From Albugo candida (taxonomy: Eukaryota > Oomycota > Peronosporomycetes > Albuginales > Albuginaceae), in assembly GCA_905220665.1 (NCBI GenBank), contig CAJNAR010000156.1, positions 124,001 to 188,000 of the forward strand: DNA of 64,000 nucleotides, read 5' to 3'. The notes under the pieces were generated by a model that did no database searches, was not told the DNA's origin, and saw only the letters and a list, made by a program, of their open reading frames with translations. Of the stretch, positions 21,724-33,225 are shown in pieces; the first letter of the stretch is position 1; each line of letters starts with the position of its first letter. The translations under genes and the position numbers were made by a program.

Positions 21724-22682
21724 TTGTCGCGAATATACAGCTATCCTACATATGCAACAGGTAGAAGGCATACCGAATATTATCCCTGGAGCACTGTCTT
21801 TCGTTTTCCAAGGGCAGCTCATCCGAACTTTTCTGATGAAACAATAAGATCATTCTTTCCGTCAAAAGGAACGGACCAAACACAATTGTCATCGTTTTAT
21901 ACAAAGCATACTATCGAAATACGCCATTGTAATGTGCAAGAAAATCATTTCCGTAACAGGCAACACCTAAAGACTTTTCGGTCTCAATTGTATTCAACAT
22001 TCAAACATCATCTTTTTTACGGTGATATGAATATTCTTCACTCTCACCCCGTTCGGGGAAGAGTGAATGATGTTATGGCGATTATCCGTAGCGGCTTTTT
22101 CGGATCCGGAAATGCTACAGCTCACAGAAATCTCACCGATATTTGGCTGTACTGCACATTAAATGATCCATCGCGCTCCTGTTTACTCCAAACGTTTATG
22201 CTCCGGTGGATTCAACGGAGCGATAACATTTTATCGATCAACTTTCAACCGGATCCTTTTAAACAAACGCAACTTACATCGTTTGTGGAGATCTTAATAC
22301 AGCCATGTGTCCCAGTTTGGACAATTGCAGTGGTGTCTATCGACATAAGCCAAGTTGACTCTCATGTTGGGAATGGACTTCCAACGTGGGTGTTCTTGAT
22401 GCTTGGCGTCAGCACTATCCTGCACAGCTTGTCTTTAATGGCCCGCAGATAAAAAAACCAACTGGACTATATCAATTGTCGGAACTTCTTTACCGGTCGG
22501 GTTACAAGGGTTCCAATTATGTTCTACTCCAGTACACGGGTGGTCAAGTGACTTATACTGTCAAGTTCACCAATCCAGTTCAACTCCAAGATCGTGGTTA
22601 TTTGAAACTCCCTTTGTCATTCTCTTACTATCCAGTAATCATAAAAGCAATCGAGGAGCGGACGGAATGTATTTTGGACTAG
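21724..22682 (+). pseudogene. LINE C endonuclease region
   Basis: YGDMNILHSHPVRGRVND (about 22,019-22,072) aligns with the EEP GDxN block. In a second frame, RHKPSRLSCWEWTSNVGVLDA (about 22,340-22,402) matches LINE A RHEPSRLACLEWLSQLGV. SELLYRSGYKGSNYVLLQYT follows. A stop ends the frame at 22,680-22,682. Upstream open sequence 21,724-22,018 is continuous with it but less recognisable. Confidence 0.6.
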
Positions 22683-23232
22683 CTTCGTGCTTCTTCTCAT
22701 CCCTGGAAAGAATGGGAGCTCTGGAAGAAGCACATGCAGAAATTAGTGCGGCAAGCTCAAAAGAAAATCCGTTGTCAAGAGAAATCAAATTTCCCTCTAG
22801 CTCAAACTAATCGGACGAAGCAGAATCAGCTGTTGCCAATCCAACCAAGCGCAAGAAAGAAAGTTGTACGAGGAAGCTCTCCGCTCTTATCATGACCGGG
22901 TAAGGAATTCGTCCAGGTATAATAAAGACTTCATGTTCGATTATGGCATGAAAAACATGAAGAGATCATCTCAACAAATATTCAGCCCCCTGGATCAAAC
23001 TTATCATCGTTTGCATTAGGAAGACGTACTCCTTCCGACTGGTGAAGTGTCAAAGAATTCAATTGATATCACACTTGCGTTCATAGATTACTAGGGTGAA
23101 ATCATGGGAGAGAAGGCAAGTTCAGCTGGAATACCCGTTCGCTAGAAACAACAAACGCTTCTCAACTCAAACACGAGGACAATATCCGGCTCTGATGAGT
23201 CGTTTCTTTCTGCTCATTTAACCAATTCAAAA

Positions 23233-24060
23233 ATGGAAGAAGTCATCAAAAGTATGCGCGACACTCATCACCTGGAATGCATGGGTTGCCGGCAGCATTA
23301 TAGCAACTCGCTCCGAGTGTTCTGGGTGAATGTTTGTAAACCGTCTTTGACGATCAAATTCGTCGGAGCTGTTTTCTGCGTTCCCAGCGTAGATTGGCAA
23401 TCACGTTGCTTTACAAAAAGGATCTCGAGCAGATCTTGTCAACTATCATCTTATTTCATTGATATGCGTGGATGTCAAAGTGCTGTCGAAAGTACTTCCA
23501 TATCGACTCAATAAAATACTTTCAAAAATAACCCTTGAGGATCAGAAAGCATCTCTGAGAGGACGATCCATCCATCACCATATTCGATACATCGATTGAT
23601 CTACAGGAATTGATCATTAATCGGGTGAAGAAGCATTTGCAACCATTCTCGATTTTGAGAAAGCGTACGACGAGTAAATTGGAACTACATGTTTGCAGTG
23701 CTTTCAATAAAGAACTGCGGGAATTCATTTATCAAGTGGACAAAGCTTCTATACAACATCAAGCATGTTTCGTTGTTTTTGAAGTAACGCCCCCACCAAG
23801 GATCACGGGGAGTTAAACAAGGTGATCCACTCTCCGCATTGCTCTTTCTCATGACGATTGAGCCATTAAGTAATTTATTGCGGAATTGTGGTGGGTGACT
23901 GCAGGCCCATCTGGGAGAGTCGACGCGAGCAGTTCTCCGCGGAGTAACGACGGCCTAATCTTTGTATCACTTCAATGGATACATCAACCAGTTTATTCTT
24001 TGCGGACGAATCGACATTATTAGCTTTATCACTCGGTATAGTGGAGGCTCAGCTTGATTG
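23233..24060 (+). pseudogene. LINE C reverse transcriptase with altered catalytic box
   Basis: EEVIKSMRDTHHLECMG (23,236-23,286) corresponds to LINE A EAIKHMRSSSSSGMHG. VKQGDPLSALLFLMTIEPLSN lies at about 23,813-23,872. LFFADESTLLALSL lies near 23,988-24,030: the catalytic FADD has become FADE. A GC-rich 80-bp patch (23,890-23,970) separates the last two blocks and is not LINE-like. The SINE follows. Confidence 0.65.
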
Positions 24061-24349
24061 TGATGGTTGAGGAGCAAAGTTGATTCTTCCAACGTCGCCT
24101 TTACTTTGTCAAGAATTTCATTACACTGTTTATCTGGTTCTTTAACTACCTTTTTTATCCTATCATGAGCCCCTGACCGTGTGAATATCACTGAAGTCTG
24201 ACTTTAAACCTAGGGAGGCAGATATTTTCCAAGTTTATTGCTTGGGTGGGCTCAAACAACTGCCCAAACTGCCGGGGATCGAACTAACGACCTCCGGCAC
24301 GGGGTCCGTGCGCTCAAGTGCTTAACCGACTGAGCTGGGTACGGACCCC
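24060..24349 (-). mobile_element. SINE-1, tRNA-derived, inserted in LINE C
   Basis: On the minus strand it begins GGGGTCCGTACCCAGCTCAG and continues GTCGGTTAAGC, giving a pol III A box (AGCTCAGTCGGTTAAGC, about 24,320-24,338). A B box AGTTCGATCCC follows (24,275-24,285). After the tRNA-like head (about 75 nt) comes a tRNA-unrelated body that includes CACGGTCAGGGGCTCATGA and AAGAACCAGATAAACAGTG. That body recurs at 50,411-50,488 on the plus strand. The 3' boundary near 24,060 is where LINE C coding stops; it is approximate. Confidence 0.8.
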
Positions 24350-24648
24350 TGTGCAGGTTTACTGGTGGCGCAGACTACGGTTTTGTCAAGATTTTGGCAT
24401 TTTACGACACATTACGACACCTAGCAGCCTTTACTGCTACGATGGCAATCGATGTTGAGTTGATTTATATTGAGTCGGACGTATGATCCGGTATCAAAGC
24501 ATATGCAGCTGATTCGATCGGAACTTTTATATCTTCCTTATTCACAAGTTGATTTACAGGTTTCGTTTATTGAGAAGCAATTGAAGAAGTAACGAATCTG
24601 GTTCCCAAAGAAATTGCGCTTTATTCAGGTGCATCTATTACATTTGCC

Positions 24649-25350
24649 GTGATGGCAGATGAAAACGATTACTCTGGACCGTTCAAGCAGCTTGATAATC
24701 AAACGATACCACCTCGTCGAGGGTGTCTTCTTATGTCCAGAGGGTTTCATTTCAAAGGATCATCAGCTTCAGTTTGGTCTTTCCTGATATTCCTCGGGAT
24801 CAACTCTTTCGAGTTCTTGGTGAAGCAGAACCACCAGGCAAGCCTCACCCACTATTGATGCACATACCGGAAAGAGACCGGAAAGGTGCTTCCAGCTGAG
24901 TGCAGGATTTCTCAAAGGGTTTCAAACATCTTCTTGGAAGTTTATTACGATATACTCGGACATTCAGCTCCTACTTACATGTTCAATTCTACCAGTGCGA
25001 TCCCGATTCTGGTTTCTAAAGCAAGCATATCCAGAAATCATCCTCTGCACGCAGAAATGTTGTGGTGGGGTGGAAAGTTATCAGCATCTGTTTTTCGACT
25101 GTAGTATTATTTACACGATGTGGAAAGCTATTCCTTCTTGGACAGCTTTCTTTTCAGCTCGACCTGAATGGTCGCATATTGTGTGTCTCCATATTTCGAT
25201 CTTCCAAGACACTTATAACCCATTTAGAGGATTGTTGGAGGATCTTTGATTTGCATTGGCTGCTATTGCGATCCACTTCATCTGGACGAATCGGAACCGA
25301 CGACTTTTCGACCAAGCATCTTTCATACCAACAGGGATCAGATCTTTAGG
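24649..25350 (+). pseudogene. LINE C C-terminal zinc-finger (zf-RVT) domain
   Basis: RFWFLKQAYPEIILCTQ, CCGGVESYQHLFFDC, MWKAIPSWTAFF, HIVCLHISIF and AIHFIWTNRNRRLFD (spread over 25,000-25,320, two frames) form the zf-RVT domain that ends many plant and oomycete L1-type RTs. The same domain, diverged, is on the minus strand at 35,621-35,893. The finger is usually CxCC..E...HLFxxC, and here CCGGVESYQHLFFDC fits with G for the usual residue between. Confidence 0.7.
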
Positions 25351-25390
25351 TGATCTATAGCAAATTTAGGGACCATAGTCGGTTTTATCA

Positions 25391-25876
25391 ACGGCAGTGC
25401 TATGATCCTCACATCTTGGTCAGATTCGAAAGATTTTGCTAGGCATACCGAAATCGGGTTCTGCAAAGAGTTAGTTCTCAGGTAGATCAGATCTATTAAA
25501 AATAGAAGACTTATTTACTTATAAGTCTGCGTTGAGTGGATAGTCTGCTCAACAGCTTTTTATTGCACCAGGTTCAATATTTCGTGACTTTGAAAGTCGC
25601 CGCTGCACGTAGTTTACACTCCGCTCGATAAAGATAGGAAACACGTATTTTGGTTTGAAGAACGTAAAAAAAAAGTAGGATGATTTCAGTTTCCATACAT
25701 AGATCGAAATTAGCACGTCAGTTTCGAATCTTCACCCTAAGTCAGAATTGGAAATTTTCAATCCATAGTCATCAGCGAAATGCGATAACAGGCCGCGTGA
25801 AAAATATAAGGAACATCTGTTATATTGCGCCTTCCTCGAATTCAGGTACTGCGTTTACACTTCAAAGGTGCTGCCA
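25391..25876. other. LINE C 3' flank, nothing recognised
   Basis: A/T-rich with a nine-A run at about 25,669-25,677 that could be the old LINE 3' end or a neighbour's border. No coding match. Confidence 0.4.
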
Positions 25877-26800
25877 TTAGTGAGGCACGAACTCCCTTAG
25901 CTCTATCACCTTTAAATAGCGATCTCTCATCAATTTGAAGAGCGCATATAACCGTTCTTGACCTATTTCTGACCACGCTTTTCTGACTGCCGCTTCAAGC
26001 TCGCCAAACAAGTGATATTGGTACCAGTTACGGTAAAGATCACGCGCCATGTCGCCCTAGAGATTCTCTATCGGATTAAGGTCCAGCAAAACAGACGGCA
26101 ATTTCATCACACTGATGTTGAGGTATTTGAGAGACTCACTGGTCGAGTTAGATGAATGGATAATTGCTGAATTTGTAGCCATTTTAGTGTTCACGTTCTG
26201 CGAAAAGGAGAGATGGTTATTTAATGTCTTCTGACAGTCGAAAGAGTTGTGGCGACTACTCAATGTGACCAGGGCCGTCAAACCTTTTGGGTAGAAACCG
26301 CCCCGGGCCATAGACAACCCTTCCACTTGACGGCTTTAAAATGAACTTGTTTTAAGCCGTATGTCGTGCCAATAATACTTGCGACCATCTGGACTGTCTT
26401 GCGTGAACTGCTTCTCGTCTGAAAAGACGATCCTAACCCAGTCAGCGCAATTCTTGATCTTCTGTTTGGTTCATGCAAGCCGTGCCGTGTGGTGACACTT
26501 CGTGGTTTTTGTGAGTGGACTTCCTTTTCTTGTAGACAAGATGAGGCGCTCGCTGGAGCATGCGCTGAACGATCCACTTGATCACCTTTGGTGTCACCAT
26601 GGTCTTGGAGATAGCAGCAGCGGACAAATAAACGCCAATTTCATGCACCGCACGTCCGCACGTCACGCGGGCCAAGCTTCAGCTTCCTTCCAGGGCTCTT
26701 TCAGCAATCGCCCGGAGACTTGCTTTTTCGACAGGAGTGTGTCAATTTTCCCTTGCTTGTACTCGGTCAGAAGCGGTTTCGCCCCATGGCTTCGCTAAGG
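25877..26800 (-). pseudogene. Tc1/mariner transposase remnant
   Basis: Minus-strand blocks in order are: VHEIGVYLSAAAISKTM and KVIKWIVQRMLQRAPHLVYKKRKS (26,660-26,515, helix-turn-helix region), HGTACMNQTED, WVRIVFSD followed by E/KQFT (about 26,440-26,400, first Asp), SPDGRKYYWHD..K, a GGFYPKGLTAL stretch near 26,290-26,255, and LLDLNPIENL (about 26,087-26,058, third acidic residue as Glu in the mariner DLNPIENLWG form). RLYALQIDERSLFKVI then leads to a stop at 25,877-25,879. The block around the second Asp is unreadable, and frames change three or more times. No terminal repeats found. It would integrate at TA. Confidence 0.75.
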
Positions 26801-27430
26801 AATACACAAAATCCGACCACGAGTACTCTGTAAAGCATTTAAGAGCATGCAGTCATGTTGATTAGAGGCGAATACATCCCCTCATCTAACTTTGTGGTCA
26901 GTGCTAGTGGTGTACACTATCAATATAGCGCGCAGGTCCTAATCTCTTCACTCCAAATTTCTCACGTGCACTTATCCGATCCAACAAACAATACAGGAGA
27001 ATGCTCGACTCGACGTAGGAAATATCCTATTCAATCAGTACTCGACAAAACGGATAATTGAGCACAATTCTGCGAATAAAAACAGTTGTCCCTATCTTTA
27101 TGTCGCGGAGTGTATGTCATTTACCGTGGTCTAGGCATTTATAGAAGTCTTTGACGTCTAATTCTAGTAATATAGACATCTTCAAGTGTGGCTTGCTGAT
27201 GAGTGCTCAGTGAATGGTGTTCACGCATAGTACTCATATGTAGACACCGTTTGTTACTATAGTTTGGCGGTATTCTAATCACTAGTATAGAAGTCTCTGA
27301 AGAGCCCCTTTACAGTTAATTTCTGGTGTAGTTGCCAGCGGTATAGACCCGTCCGTAGCTTCATTAAGTAGCTTGACATTTAGGTGGAGTAATCTTTGCC
27401 TCCACCGAGGGGCCCTACCGCGGCCTATTT
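26801..27430. other. No gene recognised
   Basis: Short open frames only. No repeat ends or coding signature that I can defend. Confidence 0.45.
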
Positions 27431-27503
27431 GCCAACGCCGGAATTTGAACCAGCGGCATCACATCGTAAAGCAAACAGCCCACCAACCAACTACACCACC
27501 CGA
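27431..27503 (-). repeat. tRNA-Val-like sequence, probable SINE head or pseudo-tRNA
   Basis: The minus strand reads GTCGGGTGGTGTAGTTGGTT (A-box/D-arm as in tRNA-Val), TGCTTTACG in the anticodon position (as in tRNA-Val UAC, TGCTTTAC) and GGTTCAAATTCC as a B box. The length of 73 nt is right for a tRNA. However, the acceptor ends do not pair, the anticodon stem is broken and the T loop is one base too long, so it is not a working tRNA. About 40 nt of GC-rich sequence follows downstream on the same strand. Confidence 0.65.
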
Positions 27504-28007
27504 CGGTGGTCTATCCGTAAGTGCATTGGTTTCCGAACCAAGTCTAAGTACAACACATGGTATGTAAATGAAATCGAAGTAACCTGATCTCGCGAAGTAT
27601 TTTTGCGGAGTAAGTATATTGAAGCAATATAGGAAGGCGTATCCCATACAGCGTTAGTACCAACCCCCATTATTTCACCACAATTCGTCTTTTCTATCGC
27701 TTGCTGCACTAGAAGTTCAAACCTTTACTGTAAGAAATTACATGTCGGCTGTTCTAGCCGCTCGTTTTAGATCTGTTAAAAGCGATTACCTTATCGAGAT
27801 TGGGCAAACACCAGCTAACCCGCGACCCGTAGGAGTAATACTAAGTACAGAGATATCAAGGGTTCGTCTGCCAGCCATCAGTTAGGGGAAACCTTGACTT
27901 TAGTAAACTTGGTAGTAAAAGCTTAGGTGTCTCGGCGGGTCTAAATAGAAGTTCTGATCCTTAGATGAACTTACTTTGAGATCGGAGTATAGGGTACAGC
28001 AGCCTTC
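27504..28007. other. No gene recognised
   Basis: No open frame of note, no repeat ends. Confidence 0.4.
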
Positions 28008-28190
28008 CTAAGGCTGCATCTCGTGAGCAAATTGTGCTGTTAATTCATACGAGTTTGAAGACTTTTCTAGTCGTTCCATCCCTACTTCTGCTTTTGAAAG
28101 TTTGTGTAGCTTCTCTACCCTCTCACGTAGATACGCTACATTTACAGCAGCAATTCGAGGCTTCCTGAGATCTGGCAACAACAAAAAGCA
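28008..28190 (-). pseudogene. Unidentified coding-like fragment, coiled-coil-like
   Basis: A minus-strand frame of about 60 codons ends at a TAG (28,008-28,010). It contains RKPRIAAVNVAYLRERVEK and LHKLSKAEVGMERLEKSS, charged and heptad-like. It is preceded by a pyrimidine-rich GTTGTTGCCAG that could be a splice acceptor. I do not recognise the protein. It lies 275 bp left of Copia-2, and coding-like minus-strand tracts occur again to the right of Copia-2. Confidence 0.3.
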
Positions 28191-28464
28191 GCACTTCTTT
28201 TATTTCATGATTTAGCGATACGTGTTTCCCATTTTAAATTGCTTGTAGTGGGCGGGCGGTATGCACTTCGAGATGCTCGGTGCATAGCAAAAGAAACACC
28301 CGGACGCGAGTAGCGAGAAATAATATTAAACTCTTGAGTAGCAACTATGTTGTATTGATAGTATTGTTGTTATGTGTATCAGGCCCCTTCGCAATAAGTG
28401 GCGCCTCACCTCCAGGTTAATGGTCACGCAAATGCTCTCTTCTTATAGCAGCTCGCACTCCATT

Positions 28465-28642
28465 TGTAGAATAGGAGCGACTAGTGAAGTCGAGAAATCG
28501 AGATCCTGGCAATGGATGAAGTGCATCTTGGTAATCTACAAAGATTGAAGGAAAAGGAAAGAATTGATAATAGGACCATAAGCTTCACATGAAACAGTTT
28601 TTCATTTACGTTGAACTGATCAAGCAGCATGGACAAACATCA
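28465..28642 (+). repeat. Copia-2 left LTR (178 bp)
   Basis: Starts TGTAGAATAGGAGCGACTAG and ends GGACAAACATCA. Aligns along its length with 33,047-33,225, for example GGTAATCTAC, AATAGGACCATAAGCTTCA and CTGATCAAGCAGCATGGAC. Confidence 0.9.
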
Positions 28643-28656
28643 GGTTATGAGCCCAG
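28643..28656 (+). promoter_or_regulatory. Copia-2 primer binding site (half-tRNA iMet type)
   Basis: GGTTATGAGCCCAG directly abuts the LTR. It is the same 13-mer as in Copia-1. The ATG at 28,647-28,649 begins a frame that stops after seven codons in this copy. Confidence 0.75.
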
Positions 28657-29738
28657 CCCCCGCCCGGTAGACCCTGCAGCTGCTCGAAAATGCGCCCACG
28701 ATAATACGACAAGTGTAGGCGCGGAGATCTCTGAATCAAATGAGCACGGGGCCTCCTACCATGGTGTTGATCGTCTGGAAAGACTGGAGAATCTTATTGG
28801 GGGAATTAATGCGCGATATGTCACGGGAACTCGTAGAGCGTACTCAGATGCCTCCCACTGAATTAGGATCCGGAATCGATAGTGGATTAAGCGTCTTCAG
28901 CCAGTTCTTGGGTGCTCGAAAACATCGACCCAGAGCTGAATCGCTCAGTGAATCAATGGGGGCACAGATGCCTTTCGCTTTAACGCAACCCCGAATGAAG
29001 CAGCAACAGTTCTTCACGACTGTGCAGCCTGTTCCACAAGTACATAAGCAGCCGGGACAGCGGTTCTTCCCCCAGCAGAACTTTGGGATCAAGATTCCGA
29101 CCGTCAAGGATATGAAGCTACCGATCGCGTTTCACTGGAATGGAAGAGTACAGAGCACTTGGAGATGGAATTCAAAGACGGGGGATTTAGGTTCCTGGAC
29201 GAACTTCGTGCAGCCAAGTAACTTAGTGGTGGCGAATGGCCTGAAGAGTTCAAGATGAGGACATTTAATCGATATCGCGATGGAATTGCAATTAAACACT
29301 TCGACAAGATGAAAGGGATCTGGGCATCAGAACTACCAGCGGTTGAACATCTGATGAACAAGATGTTGGAGGTGTGCGACAGAGAAATTACTGTGGAGCA
29401 AGCCACGCGGTTGATGCGGGCGAGGAAAAAAATATGGTAACTTCTCGACGGAACAGTACCAGTACCTGGTTGCGGTTGCAAGTTCGGCGAATCTTCCAGA
29501 TAGCTTAGTTCTTCAGTATATCTGTGAACGGGCACCGTTGGAGGTGAAGTGAGCCATGCAGACGAGACTTGACACCCGCCGCATTGGTTATCTCAAGCAG
29601 GCATGGGAGATGGCAGACTTTGCTGCGACATTCGAGCATGTTACAAACGCGAATGCGGTTAGTGTGGGAACACAATCTACCGAAGGTCGTAATTTTTTTC
29701 AGAGTTTGGACACTGCGATAAAGGCAATGGCGCATTGA
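28647..29738 (+). pseudogene. Copia-2 gag
   Basis: Gag-like sequence in shifting frames: FPQQNFGIKIPTVKDMKLP (29,069-29,125), MRTFNRYRDGIAIKHFDKMK and EVCDREITVEQATRLMRARK (29,255-29,430), MQTRLDTRRIGYLKQAWEMAD and FAATFEHVTN (29,556-29,650). This is the long, proline- and glutamine-rich gag type with a helical C-terminal half seen in oomycete Copia elements, and it differs from the UBN2 gag of Copia-1. No zinc knuckle is visible. Breaks occur after 29,258 and at 29,438-29,555. Confidence 0.6.
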
Positions 29739-29829
29739 GATGGGAAGCGAAGTTGAGTTGCAATCAAGTCGGCCTAAATCAAGCGTCGTTCGCTCTGAGT
29801 GCGAGCGTCAGTCCAAGTGGTCAAAATTA

Positions 29830-32800
29830 GACCTGTGTTTTTGACAATGGTGTGAGTAGACACCTGGTGACGGATGACACCATTATCGCCAATGCGGTAG
29901 ACTGCTTCGACGAGTGCAACGTTGCAGATGAACAGTCGATTACGGTAATGAATCTTAATCAAGTTACAATGAGTGCTATCGTGGATGGAACCGCGCAAGT
30001 GATCACTTTAAGTGAAATTTATTACGGTAAAAACCTTGCACATAACTTGATTTCATAATGCAAGTTTGAATAGAAAGGAGTTACTCTGAGCTACGAAAAC
30101 GGAAGGCGGTACCTAAAGCGTGTCAGCGACGGAGAACGAGTCTTTAAAGTTGAAAAAGAAAACAGTGTGCTGGTCGTGATCAGTCGGAGTAAAGAAACAT
30201 CATCTACTAGAAATAAGGTTGTGTATGCTGCTCTAAAGGCTGCTAGTTCCGAACTCGACACCATGGATCGAGTGAAATGCACGTTAACGCAGCTACACAA
30301 TCGTCTTGTACACCTTATGTACGCCACGGTCGAAAAAATGGCCGACAGTGCAGGCTCGGGAATCGGGCTAGTCGACAGAACTCAACCAAAATGCCTTACA
30401 AGTGCTCAAGGCAAGTAGTCGAAGAATTTAGAGTCCAAGAAGGATACTGGCGCGCACTCACCAATTGATCGAATTGGTGGAGTTATCTGCAGTGACCTCA
30501 AAGGTCCGATGACACCACTGGACCGAAACGGAAACCAATATATCATCACCTTTGTTGACCACGCATCCAACTACTGTAGAGTGTTTGTTGCGCTGAAGTA
30601 AAATCTTGCTGCGCAGATGTCTTTAAGCATTCTTTGACCTTTTTCGAGCGCATTTTTGATTGCAAGGTTCACATTTTGAGGGCGGATGGCGGAGGCGAAT
30701 ATGGCAATGTGGATATGTTTGGCAAGTCGACTGAGATAGAAGCCATTACCCAGGAATCCAACGGAAAGGCGGAGAGCATGCATAGGACTGTGCTAATAAG
30801 GGCGCGATGCATGTTGTTCGCATGTGGCTTACCGTTGCACTTCTGGGGTGATGCAGTAGAGTATGCCGCGTATATTTTGAATCGCAGCCCGAGCAGTTCG
30901 AATTCAAAACGAGCGTCGCTGCTTTAAATACTGACGGGGAAGAAACCCAGTATTTTTGACATAGGGGTGTTTGAAGTCGTTGTACTGCGTGTGTATTGCG
31001 ACACGGGATGAAAAGCGTGGAAGCCACGAGCCAAGGTTGGAGTAAACGTCGGAAAGTACGATGAGACTAAGGGTTTTAAGATGTACCTTCTCCACGAGAA
31101 GTTGGTAGTGACAACGCAACACGTCAAAAATGTTATAACGATGGGATTTGCCGAAAATGAGCATAACAGGAGCATCTACATCAATAATTTTCATCTTTGC
31201 AAGACACCCATGATATAGAGGATGTCCCTAGCGGAAGGAGATACAAGTGATCGGAAGAAAGGAGTTAAGGCGCGGGAATGGCGGGAGAAATGACACTACT
31301 GCTTCTAAAAGAACTAAAAGTGATGATGCTGACAATGGAGGAGAGAAGAAACCTTGAAAGCGTATGACTACTCAAAACATGGGCGCGAAATACGTTTCGG
31401 TGGCGATATCTGGTGTGATTGGATATCCGACCTCATATCGGGAAGCAATAAAGTCTGCAGAGGCGGAGAAGTGGCGTGATGCAATACGCTCGGAAATCGA
31501 TTCCCTGAAGGCAAACGGTACATGAGAGCTGATAAATCGCACGCCTGGTCAAAAGATGATGCATTCCAGTGGGTTTCCTAGACCAAGAAGCACGCGGATG
31601 AAACTCTTGAAAGATTAGGGCGAGAATTGTGCTATGCAGTAACGAGCAAGCATATGGAGTGAATTACACGTTAAAATTCAGCGCTGTGATGGACATGACG
31701 ACTGCAAAAGTCGTGCTAGCTCTTGCAAGAGTATGGAAAGTAGCAGCTCGACACGGCGATGTCTCAAACGCTTACGTAAAAGCCGAGAAAGATGAGGTCT
31801 TTGAGATTGTCTTCTAAGTGCCACAGGGTATGGAGTTTGATGCGGATGAGTTAAGCAGTCTGAGAAAAGTGGCAGGAGCCTGATGGCTTTGAGAATTAGC
31901 AAGAGCCTGTATAGACTTAAACAAGCCGGACGCATGTGGGCACAATTACTACACGCTACGCTACTCAAGATCGGATTTATCCAGCGTCGTAGGATAGTTA
32001 TCTATGCAAGAAAGGTGGCGGGTAGGCGAAAAATTTAGTGGGAGTCTTTGTGGATGACTTGCTGGTTTACGAAACAAGCGTCAGCGAAGTATATCAATAT
32101 TTCAAGGACATGCGTGTGCTTGAAGTGAAAGAACTCTGAAAGGTGACCAACTTTCTTGGCATTGGAATACCGTACGACGACGATGAGGGATATCATCTTG
32201 AACAAGCGCGAGTATTCGCGAAATTCTCACTTAACTTCATTTGGAGCAGGCGAACCCATCGCGTACACCTATTGTCGAGGAACAAGATGGTGAGGATGGG
32301 GGTCAATTATCACGAAGTGGTAAGGTCAGCACGGCTGAGCACCCCACCGTCAAGATGTTCCAGTCAATGATTGGAAGTCTGTTGTGGCTGGCTTGTTGTA
32401 CGAGACCGCAAATTGCGTTCGTAGTGCATCGGGTCAGCCAACGTGCGCACGCGCCACGAGAATGTGTCTGACGGTGGACGAAGAGAATTGTTCGCTATCT
32501 GAAGGGTAAGATTGACCTAAATTTAAAACTAAAAGGGACGGCCAGAAAGGATGAATTGCCAACGATATGCTGGACAGATACAGTGACACAGATTCTGCAG
32601 CGAATCCTACGGACCGCAAATCGGGCAGTCGAGGTGTCATTTGTTTTAATGGGATGATTTTTGGACGGATATGCCGTAAACAAGTAAGCGTGGATCTATC
32701 CACGATGGAAGCTGAGGTCGTGGCATCTTCGATGGGGGCAGCTGATTTGTTAGGACTGAAGGAGTGCTAAGAGATATTGGAGTGCATGTTGTCAAGGCAA

Positions 32801-33040
32801 TGGTGATGCACGAGGATAATCAAGCAGCGATAAGGCAGATTCAGGGAGAATGTAGCGCAGGGAGGGCTAAGCATATCGTGGTGAGACTCAAGTTTATCAA
32901 GGATTACAGTCAGAAAAAAATGGTCAAAGTGGCCTACTTTGAATCGCGTTTCATGCGAGCTGACATTCTCACCGAGCCGTTTGCGCATTACGGCTCCATG
33001 AGCTGCGAAGCTAGTCTCACTGGTATGATGACACCTCTGG
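29830..33040 (+). pseudogene. Copia-2 pol: protease, integrase, RT, RNase H
   Basis: Protease: CVFDNGVSRHLVTDD (29,833-29,875), the Copia D-S/N-G box with N for S. GAG-pre-integrase: LTQLHNRLVHLMYATVEKM. Integrase core: VICSDLKGPMTPLDRNGNQY (Asp, about 30,485), ILRADGGGEYGN (Asp, about 30,675) and ITQESNGKAESMHRTVL (Glu, about 30,748). RT start: WRDAIRSEIDSLKANGT; catalytic GVFVDDLLVY (about 32,042-32,070, both Asp present); then FLGIGIPYDDDEGYHLEQA. RNase H: STMEAEVVASSMGAADLLGL and VMHEDNQAAIRQI, then AKHIVVRLKFIKDYS. About ten stops or frame changes make it inactive, yet the catalytic acids are largely retained. Confidence 0.85.
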
Positions 33041-33046
33041 AAGGAG

Positions 33047-33225
33047 TGTTGAAAAGGCGCGACTAGTGATGTCGAAGGATCGCGATCCTTGGAATGGATG
33101 AAGCGCCTCTTGGTAATCTACGAAGATTGTAGGAAAAGGAAAGAAGTGATAATAGGACCATAAGCTTCAAAAAAAAAGAATTTCTCATTTACCTCACACT
33201 GATCAAGCAGCATGGACAAATATTA
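33047..33225 (+). repeat. Copia-2 right LTR (179 bp)
   Basis: Starts TGTTGAAAAGGCGCGACTAG and ends GGACAAATATTA, aligned to the left LTR with scattered substitutions. The end has lost the canonical CA (TA here). Confidence 0.9.

Larger units (their letters stand above)
19882..25390 (+). mobile_element. LINE copy C (related subfamily, with zf-RVT tail, split by a SINE)
   Basis: It begins immediately after LINE A, with no shared 5' UTR, so it is either 5'-truncated or a different subfamily. ORF1-like SKRSRWEVLSARLEPSKYF (20,033-20,090) parallels LINE B HPEWSVLATKLKAAKPF. WRVYLRSTSCPEP (20,500-20,540) parallels LINE B WRVYFSNPTYPPQ. Endonuclease, RT and a C-terminal zinc finger follow. It is more decayed than A. 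Confidence 0.7.
28465..33225 (+). mobile_element. Copia-2, full-length LTR retrotransposon, coding-dead
   Basis: Two LTRs (28,465-28,642 and 33,047-33,225), a primer binding site at the left LTR, and a purine tract GGAAGGAG before the right LTR. Gag, protease, integrase, RT and RNase H follow in the Copia order (integrase before RT). Flanks CCATT (28,460-28,464) and CCACT (33,226-33,230) match at 4 of 5 and are probably the target duplication. Total length is 4,761 bp. Many stops and frameshifts in both gag and pol. Confidence 0.9.

Noticed and set aside
28844..29107. Cys-rich minus-strand frame (87 codons)
   Set aside because: Antisense shadow of the Copia-2 gag frame; its Cys residues come from reading gag codons backwards.
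32767..32988. Minus-strand frame in Copia-2
   Set aside because: Shadow of the RNase H coding strand.
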